Assembly (NCBI RefSeq): GCF_048128805.1
Contig: NC_136006.1
Span: 4,494,679-4,558,678 of the forward strand
Length of the DNA: 64,000 nt
From: Centroberyx gerrardi
Lineage: Eukaryota > Chordata > Actinopteri > Beryciformes > Berycidae
Direction of reading: 5' to 3'
In this document: piece after piece, positions 1-10,801 of the stretch
Numbering within the stretch: the first letter of the stretch is position 1
How the letters are laid out: each line of letters begins with the position of its first letter
The notes under the pieces: generated by a model
The model's input: the letters and a program-made list of their open reading frames with translations, nothing else
Told to the model about the DNA's origin: nothing
Databases searched by the model: none
Position numbers and translations under genes: made by a program

Positions 1-682
1 TTGTCGTCTACTTAGATCCCAGATGGGCGGGATTTACTGCTCAGGACAATATAGTAAGTGTCAAAGTTTAGACGATTACAGCAAAGTATCTGAAAGTCAA
101 TTTCGGATGCTTTTGTGATTGACCTGTACTTGACACTATGTGAATTTGTCTTCATGTGGTAAACACAACCCATCTGGTACTCCCTCCCTGCTGGATGAAA
201 CACAGGCTAAGAATTATTTGTAACTACTATTTAAAGCTGCAGTAGGCGACATTTTGATGTAAAAATCCACCTGTCTTGTCAGCCTAAATCCCAAAGTGGG
301 GCTGCAACAGAGAAGATCGTCCACTCTCCATGCTGCAGATTCATCGTTTTTTGCCCAAATTAAATTCTGGTGTGGGTTTGGTCCCTTCTCCTCCCACAGC
401 AAGTGAGGAATCCAAACTTCAGAGTGAAATCCAAACTGTCTCCTAACCAGCAGCAGAGAAATCTGGACTCACCAGCGTTAGATCTTTTCCTCAAGTTTCC
501 TAAAGGTTAACAGTTACAGTTAAAGTTGCCTAGTGCAGCTTTAGTTGTACCTGACACCATCTGACTTGTCGTCTGCAGGCTGAAACACAGGCTGAGCATT
601 CTGTTCAGGTCTGTTCAGGTCCTGTTTGAACAGGTCTGGCTGTAACCTGCTTCCCTCCTCTTCCTCCTCTTCCTCCCTGCAG
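1..682 (+). other. Intronic sequence upstream of the rapunzel-like last exon
   Basis: No coding exon is recognisable here. The stretch ends in a long pyrimidine-rich tract and a CTGCAG acceptor at 677-682, so it reads as the end of an intron whose upstream exons lie outside the window. It carries one TIR repeat (231-545). Confidence 0.5.
231..545. repeat. TIR repeat family A (MITE-like), copy 1
   Basis: The left end begins TTAAAGCTGCAGTAGGCGAC and the right end is the near-inverse GTTGCCTAGTGCAGCTTTAG, so the ends form imperfect terminal inverted repeats of about 20 bp. A second copy lies at about 58848-59168 with the same interior (the 'aaagtggggctgcaa.agagaag' block). There is no coding capacity, so it is probably a non-autonomous DNA transposon. 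The superfamily is not determined. Confidence 0.6.
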
Positions 683-1420
683 ATCAACTTTGTCCTGGGC
701 ACCGGTCTGCTGTGCCTGTTCACCCAGGCTTCTCTGACGGGCCGCGACCAGGCGCTGCTGATGAAGACCTGGTCCGACCGCATGGGCGCCCTCTACAGGA
801 AGATGAAGACCACGGGGGGGCGCTGCTCGGGCTACTTCCTGGAGCAGGCGCAGGAGGACGTGCGGCAGCAGCTCCAGGGGGCCGTGCAGAACCGCGCGCC
901 CCCCGAGGAGGCGGCGGCCGGCATCCTGAAGACCCTGGAGAAGAACTACGACTGGCTGCGCTGGGCGGTGATGCTGCACCCCGCCGTGGGGCCGGCGGAG
1001 GACGAGGAGAAGGACGGGGAAGCGGAGGACGAAGACGAGGGCGTGCCGGCGGAGCGGCAGCCCAACCTCTTCTTGTCCGTGGCGTCCGAAGCGCCCTGCC
1101 CTCACGTGGTGGCGTGCTACCGCGACGCGCCCACCTCGCTGGACAAGACCCGCATCCATCAGCTGATCGTGGACCTGGAGTGGAAGATCCCCAACCCGCC
1201 GCCCGAGGTGTACGCCGCCATCGAGGAAGACCCGGGCAGGGCGCGGCGCTACCTGGCCTCGCGCATGCTGAAGAAGCTGCAGGAGGGGCTGGGGGCCGGC
1301 GTGGCCGTGCACGTCGTGCCGGGCCGCATGGAGATGAAGTGCAACTTCCCCCAGGCCTCCTACTACCTCTACGAATACAAACACCGGCTGGCCTCAGGAA
1401 CCGTGTGCGTGTTCGGATAG
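683..1420 (+). CDS. Rapunzel-family protein, last coding exon (partial)
   Basis: This open exon follows a strong polypyrimidine-CTGCAG acceptor, enters in phase 0 at an ATC codon and runs 245 codons to TAG. An ATG at 626 lies inside the pyrimidine tract of the intron and is not used as the start. The protein matches my memory of the fish rapunzel family. It starts with a hydrophobic segment (FVLGTGLLCLF) followed by the W/M-rich helix ALLMKTWSDRMGALYRKM. Next come a KNYDWLRWAV block, the LDKTRIHQLI segment and a terminal GVAVHVVPGRMEM...YEYKH region. An acidic Glu/Asp insert (exon residues about 106-119) separates the two halves. Zebrafish rapunzel mutants have overgrown fins, but the molecular function of the family is unclear. 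The exon is very GC-rich, so long antisense ORFs opposite it are shadows. The 5' exons are outside the window. Membership rests on recalled similarity. Confidence 0.62.
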   Translation: MNFVLGTGLLCLFTQASLTGRDQALLMKTWSDRMGALYRKMKTTGGRCSGYFLEQAQEDVRQQLQGAVQNRAPPEEAAAGILKTLEKNYDWLRWAVMLHPAVGPAEDEEKDGEAEDEDEGVPAERQPNLFLSVASEAPCPHVVACYRDAPTSLDKTRIHQLIVDLEWKIPNPPPEVYAAIEEDPGRARRYLASRMLKKLQEGLGAGVAVHVVPGRMEMKCNFPQASYYLYEYKHRLASGTVCVFG

Positions 1421-1459
1421 GAGAGAGAGGGGGAGGGAGAGGGGGGAGAGAGAGAGAGG

Positions 1460-1516
<57 letters not shown>
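1421..1516. repeat. (GA)n microsatellite directly after the rapunzel-like stop codon
   Basis: Almost pure GA/GGGA repeat of about 95 bp. It starts immediately after the TAG stop, so it would form the first part of the 3' UTR. Confidence 0.9.
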
Positions 1517-1520
<4 letters not shown>

Positions 1521-2147
1521 GGAAGCTACGCCCCTAGGTTCGACCCTGCTGTTCTCCAACACACATGAATGCACCTCCTCCGCTCCCTGAGGCGCCCGTG
1601 TTTCATAACCAGCTCAAACTGTCTCATTATCTGCTTTATTTCCATCACTTTCACAGTGGCATTAACTTGTCTTAAGTAATATTCCTTCAAAATAAATGTC
1701 ATTTTAGAGAAAAACTGTCAAACGACATACATTTGAGTTGGTTTTTTTTATACCTTCCTTTTAGGCTTGCTGAATTGTTATGTTTTATTTCCAATATATG
1801 CATAAGTGATTGTCCGAATATGAGAGACAATTTGGTGCTAAACCGCAACATCTATGAGGAAGCTGAGATAGAACGTTTGACCCGTCTGTACTGTTGAGGT
1901 CTTGATTATTATTGCTTATTTAAGTGATATATCAGAAAATAGAGTAATGCCCAGTTAGAGTGAAAATCGTCAACACTCCAAAACTGTCCATCTCATACAA
2001 TTAATAAATAAATGTCCATGTAATGTCCAGATATTGTCCATTACTGTCCGTCGCATGAAACGCCCCGAGGGGAATATCCACGGTCTTGCGGATAAAAGTT
2101 CCCGTCCATTTCCCGCAGAGCGACAGATAAGAGTCCAGGTTGCCGTG
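1517..2147. other. Convergent 3' regions of the rapunzel-like gene and hcnl1
   Basis: No exon is seen. The two flanking genes point towards each other here. AATAAA occurs on the + strand at 1691-1696. Inverse TTTATT motifs, which are possible hcnl1 poly(A) signals, occur near 1632 and 1785, so the two 3' UTRs may meet or overlap. Confidence 0.45.
1691..1696 (+). terminator. Candidate poly(A) signal of the rapunzel-like gene
   Basis: A canonical AATAAA lies about 270 bp after the stop codon on the sense strand. The assignment is by position only. Confidence 0.4.
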
Positions 2148-3657
2148 TTACACAACGTTAAGTCTGTCGTCCGAGTTGAGCTGAATCAGTTTCTCCACGT
2201 CCTTCCTGACATCTGGGAAGCCCCGCAGCGCCGCGTGGAAGCCGTCCCAGGACAGAGAGAAGCACTGGCAGTCGGTCAGCGCCTTCACTGTGGCCAGATG
2301 TTTGCCCTTGGTCAGCACGCACGTCTCTGGGGAAACCAGTGAAGCACAGCGGCATGGTTAATGAGCGAGTAAACCCTTAATGATGGAGAGATCCGACAAT
2401 TAATCCTAAATTAAATAACCAGACTCTGTGGATTTTTTTTTTTTTTTTTTGGATACCAGTTGGGGAAGCCTGCTTAGCGCTGGCTGCCAAATTGATTAAG
2501 ACCGACTCCGCCCAAAGCCCTGGGATTAAAAAAATCCCCCAAATTGGAAAAGATAAGATTTATTTGCTTTGGCTAGACTGTGATTTTTAAATGCTTCTCC
2601 CTCACCTGGGAAGAGGAACAGAGGCTTGCAGATACAGCCCGTGTGTTAATGCATGTGTGTGTGTGTATAGGTGTAGGTGTGTGTGTGTGTGTGCAGAAAA
2701 AGCATAGCATGCTTGAGCAATGAGTGATGAACTAGAATTGGAAACTCATCTGAACCAGCTAGATTGTAACACTAACATTCAAATAATTATCAATAAATCA
2801 TAATACAATAAGTGTAAATTAATTGATATACCAAATCTCCACACGGGAATTAATAAAACTTATTTTTTTCTTGTCTTAAACTGTGCAAGCCCCTTGTAAA
2901 AACAAAACAAAACTGTTGTTACACCCTTGTAAGTACATTATATACTTCTGAAATTACATTATTGTGCACTTACAGTACTTTTCCATAGGTTAAAACAGAG
3001 GTAAAAAGACTGAAATATTCCCATCCTGCACAAACATGTATTCATGATTCATTTTTAAAGTTATTTACATATGAACACATTTATGTACACATCCTGGGAT
3101 TTAACAGTGATCTTATTCCAGTGTATTAACCTGTATATTAACGAATGGAAAAGTATTGTAAGTACATTTTAATACTGTGATACTACTCAATGAAAATCTC
3201 CCTAATGGATTATGTACCTAAATGGGTGTAACAACACAATGGAAGAACAATAATAGCACAATAATAGCTTTTATTTTTTTGTTAGGCCCTTGTAAGTACA
3301 TTCTGTAATACTGACACCGCATTGTTGAGTACTTACAGTATACGTTTCTATAGGTTAACACATTAAAGGGCACTTTAAAGTTACGAGACGAACCCTGTCC
3401 AGCTCACCTCCAAAGTAGTCTCCGTCACACAGCTCCCTCTGGCAGGACTCGGTCTCCACCATCACCTGGCCGTGGTCGATGAAGAACATGCGGTCCCCCG
3501 GCGCGTACTGCCGGACGATGACGTCACCCTCCTGGAAAACATCGTACTCCAGTTTGAGCAGGACGGCGTTGATGAAGTTGATGTCTCTGTCCTGGAACAT
3601 GGGAACCTTCTTCAGCAGCCGGCCGCACATCGCCGTCAGGATTTGCTGAAAAACACA

Positions 3658-3703
<46 letters not shown>

Positions 3704-6700
3704 CACAAGCTTAGTTTATTTGCACAGGGGTGAAGTCATAAAACACTGTGAAGCATGTTTTAATTTGAGATAAAAACCACAAAAGGATTATAAAACCATC
3801 TCACCTCACACACAAACACACACAACAAAAGGCAAACCTGGCCAATAGGAACAAAGTGACAACAAAACACAGCAAGGAGAAAAACAAAAAATAACGCTTC
3901 ACACAAATAAGCCATAAGCAAATATACATATGGAACATGGATGTGATCAGGACAACAAAATGAGGCAAGATGTAATAGAAGAAAATGAGGAAAACAAAGA
4001 ATCTCTGAGTGCCATGTCCAAAAAATACTGAAATTCTGAGAAAGCCTGGAAAAGCATTTCCCTAAGTGTAAAGTAAAAAGGTGATTTGCACATTAATACT
4101 GTAACTGTTACAGCAACTGATACAGCAAAAGCATTTTCATTTACTCCCCATTGTTCAAAAGACAACTAAAAAAGCCTGTACAGTAATACAGCTGCAGCCA
4201 GTGTAGAAATCCCAAACCCTGCATCTGTCCTACATTGGCATTTAACAAACTGAGTATTTTGCATTCAGTTTCTCCTTGGGGAGAGATGCAGCGAACATGC
4301 AGTACAAAGTGAAGCTTGTACAACAGCTGCATCTGTAAGTAAGTGCAGTTTAGAGAGGTGAGGTGCTGCTGCATGAAGTTAGGCTACATGCACACTGCAG
4401 CAATGCGAGTCGCATTTCTTCAATTCTGGTCCGCATGGATTTGTGGAATGAAATCAGATCCCGAGGCATGAGACCTACATGTGACTTGTATTTGAACGCT
4501 CAAATTGGAATTTACCAGCGTTGCCGTGACAATAAGTAAATCACCTGAGACACTTGTCAAAATTTTGAGGAGACACAACAAATAAAGGAAGTCGATTAGA
4601 TGACTTGATCGGTATTTGGGGAGACTCAGTTCAGTCAAAGGTTCACGCTGTAACCGAAATGTGTTTGAAACAAGCGGGTGTGTAGGTAAGAAAATGGATG
4701 TAAAGTCTTTTGTTCTCGTTACTCTGCACATGTGTGTCTTTTCAACATCGGCGTCAGTTCATATCGGTATCAGATCTGGGTTACATCCTCAAATAAACAT
4801 GAACAGTCATCCAAAAAACTCAGCTAAGAGCAGCAGTTTGGAGTCGGACACAAAGGCCTTCGTCCACACTGGGGCGGCACACTGTGTCACATTTTGTCCC
4901 AGAATTCCCAGCAGCACCACTGAGTGCCGTACATGAGCCGCTGCTGTACCTCTTTCAGCGCCGAGGAGACGTTGTTAATGACGTCCCTCTCATCAAACCA
5001 TTTCCCTCCGTAGCGGGCCTGGTAGTAGTTGCTGATGCGAAGCTGCAGCTCAGGTGGAAGCTTCATGAAGGCCATGTAGTGCTCCAAACGGCTCATCTGT
5101 GGAGAGGCACAAGGCTGTCATGCAACCCTGACAGTGTGGACGCCAAGCTCTAGCAGGGCCGCACACTTAACCATGCATAATCGCAAATCACAGCTTTAGT
5201 TCCCACAGTTGTGGAACTGGCAACATTGGAACATTTCATTTAATTCAGAACTTCTGCTGTGGTTGAAAATAGGCCAGATGTTGATATAAGAGGCAAAAAG
5301 TGCTTGTAACATAATTGTGTTCAGTGTTTCCCACAGGTTGTCAGTTTGTTCAGTTGACGTTTCATTTAGTGAGCCCAGTAACTGCTATTTTTTCAGGAAC
5401 TAAAGTTTCTCAATCCACTATAAGATAATGGCATTGCAACATTAACTGAATATTATACTTCCATCTGATTATCGAGGCTACATTTCAAATTGTGTTTCCA
5501 TTCAGTTTGTGTCGGCACAGGCACACCATGACTTGAAGGAGTGCAGATGTCCGTCATAGATGCAATGAATTATGGTGATAGTAGTTCACATAGTAGTTCA
5601 CATAGTAGTTCACGCTTGACAGAATTAAATCTGGATTGTTTTAAAACGACATCGACGAGAACCGCCAGCTTCACGCATCACAGCACCGAGAGTGAATCCA
5701 AAGCAAAAATGTATTTGGTGTGTTGTTCATTTACCTGTGCAGGCCGCCCAAATATTAACATTATATCATAAACACTGGTGTTCCTCATATCAACAAGGCT
5801 AATAATCGTAATTAATAATTGTGATCTAAATATCTGGCAAAATAAATATAATTTTAGCCACAATTGTGCAGGACCTTGTGCCATGGGCCTTCCTACATGC
5901 CACACTATTTCTGAAGACCAATCGCACCAAAACATCAGATAGCACTACAATGTGCTAAAATAACAGTATGATGCACAACAAATATCTACTCATCATTTAT
6001 CAGTGCCTTTCTAATGGAGATACTGAACAGTCAGTGGTTTACTAATGAGTGATATTTGCTGATGAAGGATAGTAATCATGAAGTGTCACCCATGAGGACC
6101 TTGCTCTTGTACTCCTTGGCCGTCGGGTCTGTGTTGGCGATCATGGTCGTAGCGTTGGCCACCAGGACCGTGTACATCAGACAGCCGGACACCATGCTGA
6201 CCATGACGATCCACAGTTCAACATAATCTAGGAAGCAAGACACCAGATACACAGATACATGCTTCATGTGAAACTGTGGGTTATTTATAGCTCAGAGTGA
6301 ATGTGATACACCTGTGCTTTTGTCAATGTCAGCGATGGAAGAAGAAAATCGATGATGCTCACTGGTCGGAGCGTCCATGGAGCCGTAGGACAGAGCGATC
6401 ATCTGGGAGAGAGCGCGGAAAACTCCCCAAGAGTACTTCACGCTCACTGTGGCATTCTGGAAGATATTTAGTGTCTTTTTAATTTTCATTGTCACTCTTT
6501 AGTGACATTTTTTAACAATGATCACAGAAAATTAACAGTTCTGGAGCTTCACAACAATTTTCACATAAATCTACAGTACACCATGTTTCTTTCTAATTTC
6601 TTACAGAAAGAATCTACCCTAAAACATTTTCACACTGTTAAATAACAGCTATTGGTGATGTATCATGCATTTCTGGGCCCATTTTGTTGTTTGGTGGACC

Positions 6701-9700
6701 AAATGTAGACAATATGACGTCTGGGAAGGCATTCATTCAGAAAGGCTTCTGGGAAACGTAGGAAATCACTAACTGAAGCAGAACTAGTGGAAGCAGGTTG
6801 AGGGAAAGTGGGTTCACCAAAAAAGTAAATTACAACACTCCATCTCATGGAATGCACTGAACATCACAAATTAATTATGAATCAATGATATCTCACAGTG
6901 CAACAGTATCTGAGGTTGTTTTTCTCCTTTAACAAACCAAATACTCAGGCATCATCCATCATACATTCATGCTCATCCATGAAGTTTGTTTTACCATCAG
7001 ATTTTCCTTCCTGACCCAGCAGTCGGAGGGAAACTCCTCCAGCATGGGGACAAAGTATTGGATGCAGCCGTTCCAGTGGCACAGGAGGAAAATCATCATG
7101 AACAGAGACAAGATGCGGAAGAACAGGCGCACCACCTCCAAGTTCGCATTTGAAACCTGTCGAGGAGGGAAGAGGAAACACACAGGAGATGATGTGATAT
7201 TCACTGGGCAAATTATATACACTCTGACTCATCGGTAACACCAGCAGCAACAAACACCTCTTGTAATCAGGGCAGGAAGCACAGTTTCTTTGTTCACCAA
7301 CTACAATGGCTTGTTTTTAAAAATTCACCAGCCACTTCAGCCAAAGGCGGCATTGATTGGTTGGCTCCGAGTTTGAAATAGGATTCTTGCACAAGGAAAT
7401 GGCAGCTTTGTTTCTTCTGCCCGGGTAGAACAAGTTTAGCTACAACTGTAACTGTAGAAACATTGTTGTTCCAGCGATAGTAAACAAGCGAGCACCAGGT
7501 GACATGCTCCGCTCTCGTGAAATTTGACTGGTTTTAATGATGAAGACAGCCCACAGCGTCGCCGCCGTCTCTTCTCTAACCAACTATTGTGTTTAAAGGG
7601 ACAAGACACACCTAGTTTTAGGGTTTCTCTGCCTAAATCCAGAAGAAATGGGTGTGGGAAGCGGTGGCGGGGGGAGTTGGCGGAACATGAGCACACACAC
7701 CTGGGCTTTGAGGGAACAGTAGGGAGATAGTATGACGTTTGTATGACGTATGATGTTTCAAAATCGCCGCACCACCAAAACGTCAACATTCAAATAAAGT
7801 CATTTCAACCACTAGCTGGCGATACAAAGCCTGGATTCTCACACAAAATCCAGAACTACAATGTCAAGATTATGACCAGATATTTAATTATAAGATTGAT
7901 TGATTAACAGCTGAAAAAAGTTCAATTCAGGGTGTTTTATCCCTTTAAATCTCCAGACTTCTGTCATCTGAACCGGAGGTGTGACTATGTGAGATTGGAA
8001 AAAAGGCAAAATACAAACCCTAACTACCTCATAACTGACTAACTAACCCATCAGCAACAATGTGAGCATATGTTAAAAATCGATTAGAATCACAATCATA
8101 AATCCACATCAGACTTTAGAAGATGATATAAATGCATGTGTGGATTCAGGTGCACTCAAATCCAGCAGCCATGTTTTCTGTTTTCACCCTTATTGTAAAA
8201 ATGCCCTTGCTGGTGATCACAGTCAGGTGGTCATTTGAGCCAGGTGTGGTAAAGGTATCTGCAGGTAGAAGAAGAAAGGTTGATTGAATTTCAAAGACGA
8301 GGCTTTGAAAAGACCGCCCCACTTGTGAACTTACTTTCTCCACTTCGTTGAAGAACCTGACCAGCCTGGACACTCGCACCAGCCGGATCAGGCTGAGGAT
8401 CCGCACAAACATCAGTATTCTCATCATCCTGTTGGTCTTGGAGGGGTTGTCATCGTTGTGGTACTGTAAGTCCTGCAACAATAAAATATAGACTGCAATG
8501 AATTCTAAATATTCAATAACAGGTATTTTACTGGGTTTACCTATTGAAATCGCATTGTATTTACCTTTTTTATTCTTCTCTTATAGTTTTTTTAAATTTT
8601 TATATATTTTTATTGTTTATCTTTTTGGCTTTTATTCATTACGGTTTTATTGTCTATAAAGCACTTTATATTTTAGCACATTTTATATTAAATTATGTAC
8701 ATACTTCTACTGTGACCTAAGAAAACACTGCAGTACATTATTAGTTGATAAATGCTTCAATAGTCTGTTCATTTATTACCGCAAAGAAGAGTATGTAGCC
8801 GATTGGGAAAGCTGCTATCACGTCCGGTATGAACCAAGACCTCAGGTAGCTCACACGGATCTGCTTGATATCCAGAATGGCCACCTGTGAAGAGGAGGAG
8901 ACAGAGTGAGACGGGCTGAGCTGATGGATAAAGACGTGCCCCGATCACATGAATAATTTATCACTGCAACTGAACCACAATATTTTGGGAGTTTGTCCAA
9001 AATTAGGGGAGACAGCGATGTCAGCTAATACCTGGAGTGTTTTCAGAGAATATCAACATTAATCTGACAGCGTCGTTGAATGGTTGCTGAAATATATACA
9101 TTTCAGACTGGCTCTGCTCAGGCTGAAATGGATTTAGAGTAAATCTGGCAACAGCAGATGCTCATATGGTCGTCAGTAAACACCAGACAGCGGACAAACA
9201 CCACAGATGGGTCATTTGTCATTGGCACGAGAAAATCTCACAAAGCAAGAACACATGAAAACAAACAGGATATAATTTACATAATGCTTAATTGGAAATT
9301 TTATACTTCTGAGTATTTGTAATTTACCCAATACATCATAATCCCTGTTGCAAAATCAAATAACAGGTGCCAATTTTGCCCATGTCCATGAGACGGGGTG
9401 GGGGGGGGATTTGTTAATCTAGCCCTTCGTGTATTGAGTAGATTACAGATGGAGCAGAGATGGATTGTACGCGCTCGTCCACGCAGGGATTATAGTCTTC
9501 CAGATTGCGTCTGAAAATAGAGTACAGCCACTCTCACCTCGCTGTCCTCTGGTATGATGCCCATCCGAAAATTCAGAGCCACGTCTATCAGGAACAGCGT
9601 GTCTGAAAACACGTTGAAGCCTTCCCAGCCCAGCCCGCTGTCTCCAGCGTCCAGAAACGCTATCTCCATTGGAATCCCAATCAGGTTCAGAAATGTGATA

Positions 9701-10703
9701 GCCATCATGCACATAATGTAGTAACTCCTGCAGGAGGGGAAAATCACAAAAAACAAAGGCTTAGAGACATATTACCACTTTCAAGATATGTAAGAGTTTT
9801 GAGTTTGAGATCTTGTTTTCCTGTAGCTTCTGAGTGGAAAGTCCATTTGCCAGAGGGACTCATTAGACAGCGATGCCCCGGTGTGTGCTGCAGCCGGTAA
9901 GGCAAGCTGATTTATGCACACTAAATACTCTGATACTGTAACTGCACATCTCCTTGGCTAGGGTTCAATTGCCAGTCTCAAATAACTCTGTCTGTGATCC
10001 CAATTGTTTAATTCCATCTCTGTTTTCACCCTATTTTATCAACTTACTAACTGATAATAATGATCATCATGCAAGGATGATGGAAATCCAGCTGTCTGTG
10101 TAGCTATCCTCAGTTCAACTGTGAGAGTCCCCATGCTGTTTTAGCCTTTTAGGCAAAATTAACTGTTCTTGACCACCTTGATTTTTGCATTGTCTTTCCT
10201 TTTAGGTTTGTCATTTTGCTTTTATGTTTTTTTTTTGCTCTTTAATTTTTTTTTACTGCTTATTATATCTTTTGTTTTTACTTAGTCCTTTGCAAAGCGC
10301 TTTGTGACTGTGTTTTGTAAAGTGCAACACGAGTCGCGATGATTATGATTATTATATCACTTGGAAATGACTATATGATGGTTAGTAATGCAATATGGAG
10401 AGAAGAACGATTCCAGAAACTTGCAGAATCTAGGTAACTTCTTATTCAGCAGTGAAGCTGAAAGCAGAGGGGTGGCACAGTGCGGGACTGGCCTGAATCT
10501 ATCAAATCTATTAAATACCTTATGAGGCTGAAGGGGTGAATGACCAAGACTCCGCTCTGTAGCTGGCGGACGCACTCCTTCTCCACGGCCACCTCGCTGC
10601 CGTAGACGTACAGGGACTGCCGGTTCAGCTGGGGGAGAAGCAGCGATCTCCATCCACAGGTGGCCGTGGTGCATCCCCCGGCGGTACCTTTCAGCCTCTC
10701 CAT
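2148..10703 (-). CDS. hcnl1: HCN-like (HCNL) hyperpolarisation-activated channel, probable proton channel; 10 exons, 521 aa
   Basis: Exons (minus, 5' to 3'): 10703-10519, 9727-9538, 8884-8780, 8472-8335, 7156-6995, 6456-6363, 6227-6100, 5096-4950, 3645-3408, 2326-2148. All join in frame at GT-AG sites for 1566 bp. Domain order is the HCN N-terminus (VLVIHPFSLIR), S1-S2, S3 (SWFIPDVIAA), S4 (exon 4), S5 with LLCHWNGC, pore, S6, C-linker (KLPPELQLRI) and a CNBD, with almost nothing after it. Classical HCN channels are much longer. Three departures from HCN1-4 are visible. Met181 replaces an S4 arginine (R178-M181-R184). The filter is S283-Y284-G285 rather than GYG. The cAMP-contacting Arg-Thr of the CNBD is His472-Leu473, although Glu463 is kept. 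In zebrafish HCNL1 an S4 methionine lets protons pass through the voltage sensor while the pore is silent and cAMP has no effect, so I infer the same here. An NAT sequon (261-263) sits where HCN channels are glycosylated. The start is the first ATG in the open frame. Confidence 0.9.
3661..3702. repeat. (CA)n microsatellite beside the hcnl1 CNBD exon acceptor
   Basis: About 20 CA units end roughly 15 bp from the acceptor of hcnl1 exon 9. In the minus-strand transcript this is a (UG)n tract within the polypyrimidine region. Confidence 0.9.
6605..6932. repeat. TIR repeat family B, copy 1 (hcnl1 intron 5)
   Basis: The left end is AAAGAATCTACCCTAAAACA and the right end is TTTTTCTCCTTTAAC. It shares the 'tgcatttctggg.ccattttg' block and both ends with the longer copy at 34610-35266. 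This is a non-coding MITE-like element. Confidence 0.5.
7260..7960. other. hcnl1 intron 4 segment with probable degenerate repeat
   Basis: No exon is visible between hcnl1 exons 4 and 5 in this stretch. The right part ends GTTTTATCCCTTTAAAT, which resembles the 'ATCCTTTAA' ends of other TIR elements in the window, but I cannot find a matching left end. Confidence 0.25.
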
Positions 10704-10725
10704 GCCCGACCTCGCTCCCCTCCGA

Positions 10726-10746
10726 TCAGCCGAACGCGCAGGCCAT
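10726..10746 (-). promoter_or_regulatory. Upstream ORF (6 codons) in the hcnl1 leader
   Basis: An ATG 43 bases upstream of the presumed hcnl1 start opens a six-codon frame (MACAFG, then TGA) that closes before the main ATG. If transcription starts upstream of the CAG repeat, this uORF would lie in the leader and could reduce initiation at the main start. No transcript evidence is available. Confidence 0.4.
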
Positions 10747-10757
10747 CCCCCCACTGC

Positions 10758-10758
<1 letters not shown>

Positions 10759-10800
<42 letters not shown>
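10759..10800. repeat. (CTG)14 / (CAG)14 trinucleotide repeat upstream of hcnl1
   Basis: Fourteen uninterrupted CTG units on + read CAG in the hcnl1 sense direction. They lie 56-97 bases upstream of the ATG. The frame continuous with the CDS would read poly-Ser but has no ATG after the preceding stop, so the repeat is most likely 5' UTR. Confidence 0.85.

Positions 10801-10801
<1 letters not shown>

Noticed and set aside
626-682. ATG at 626 as start of the rapunzel-like protein
   Set aside because: The first 19 codons would translate a polypyrimidine tract and splice acceptor (poly-Ser), so upstream exons must supply the N-terminus.
605-1574. Long antisense and alternative-frame ORFs (up to 292 codons) over the rapunzel-like exon
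   Set aside because: They are Arg/Pro/Gly-rich shadows of a GC-rich exon, without splice context or family resemblance.
10726-10754. Upstream ATG at 10746 or GTG at 10754 as the hcnl1 start
   Set aside because: The 10746 ATG frame closes after six codons, and the GTG is not a normal vertebrate start; ATG at 10703 is the first usable start in frame.
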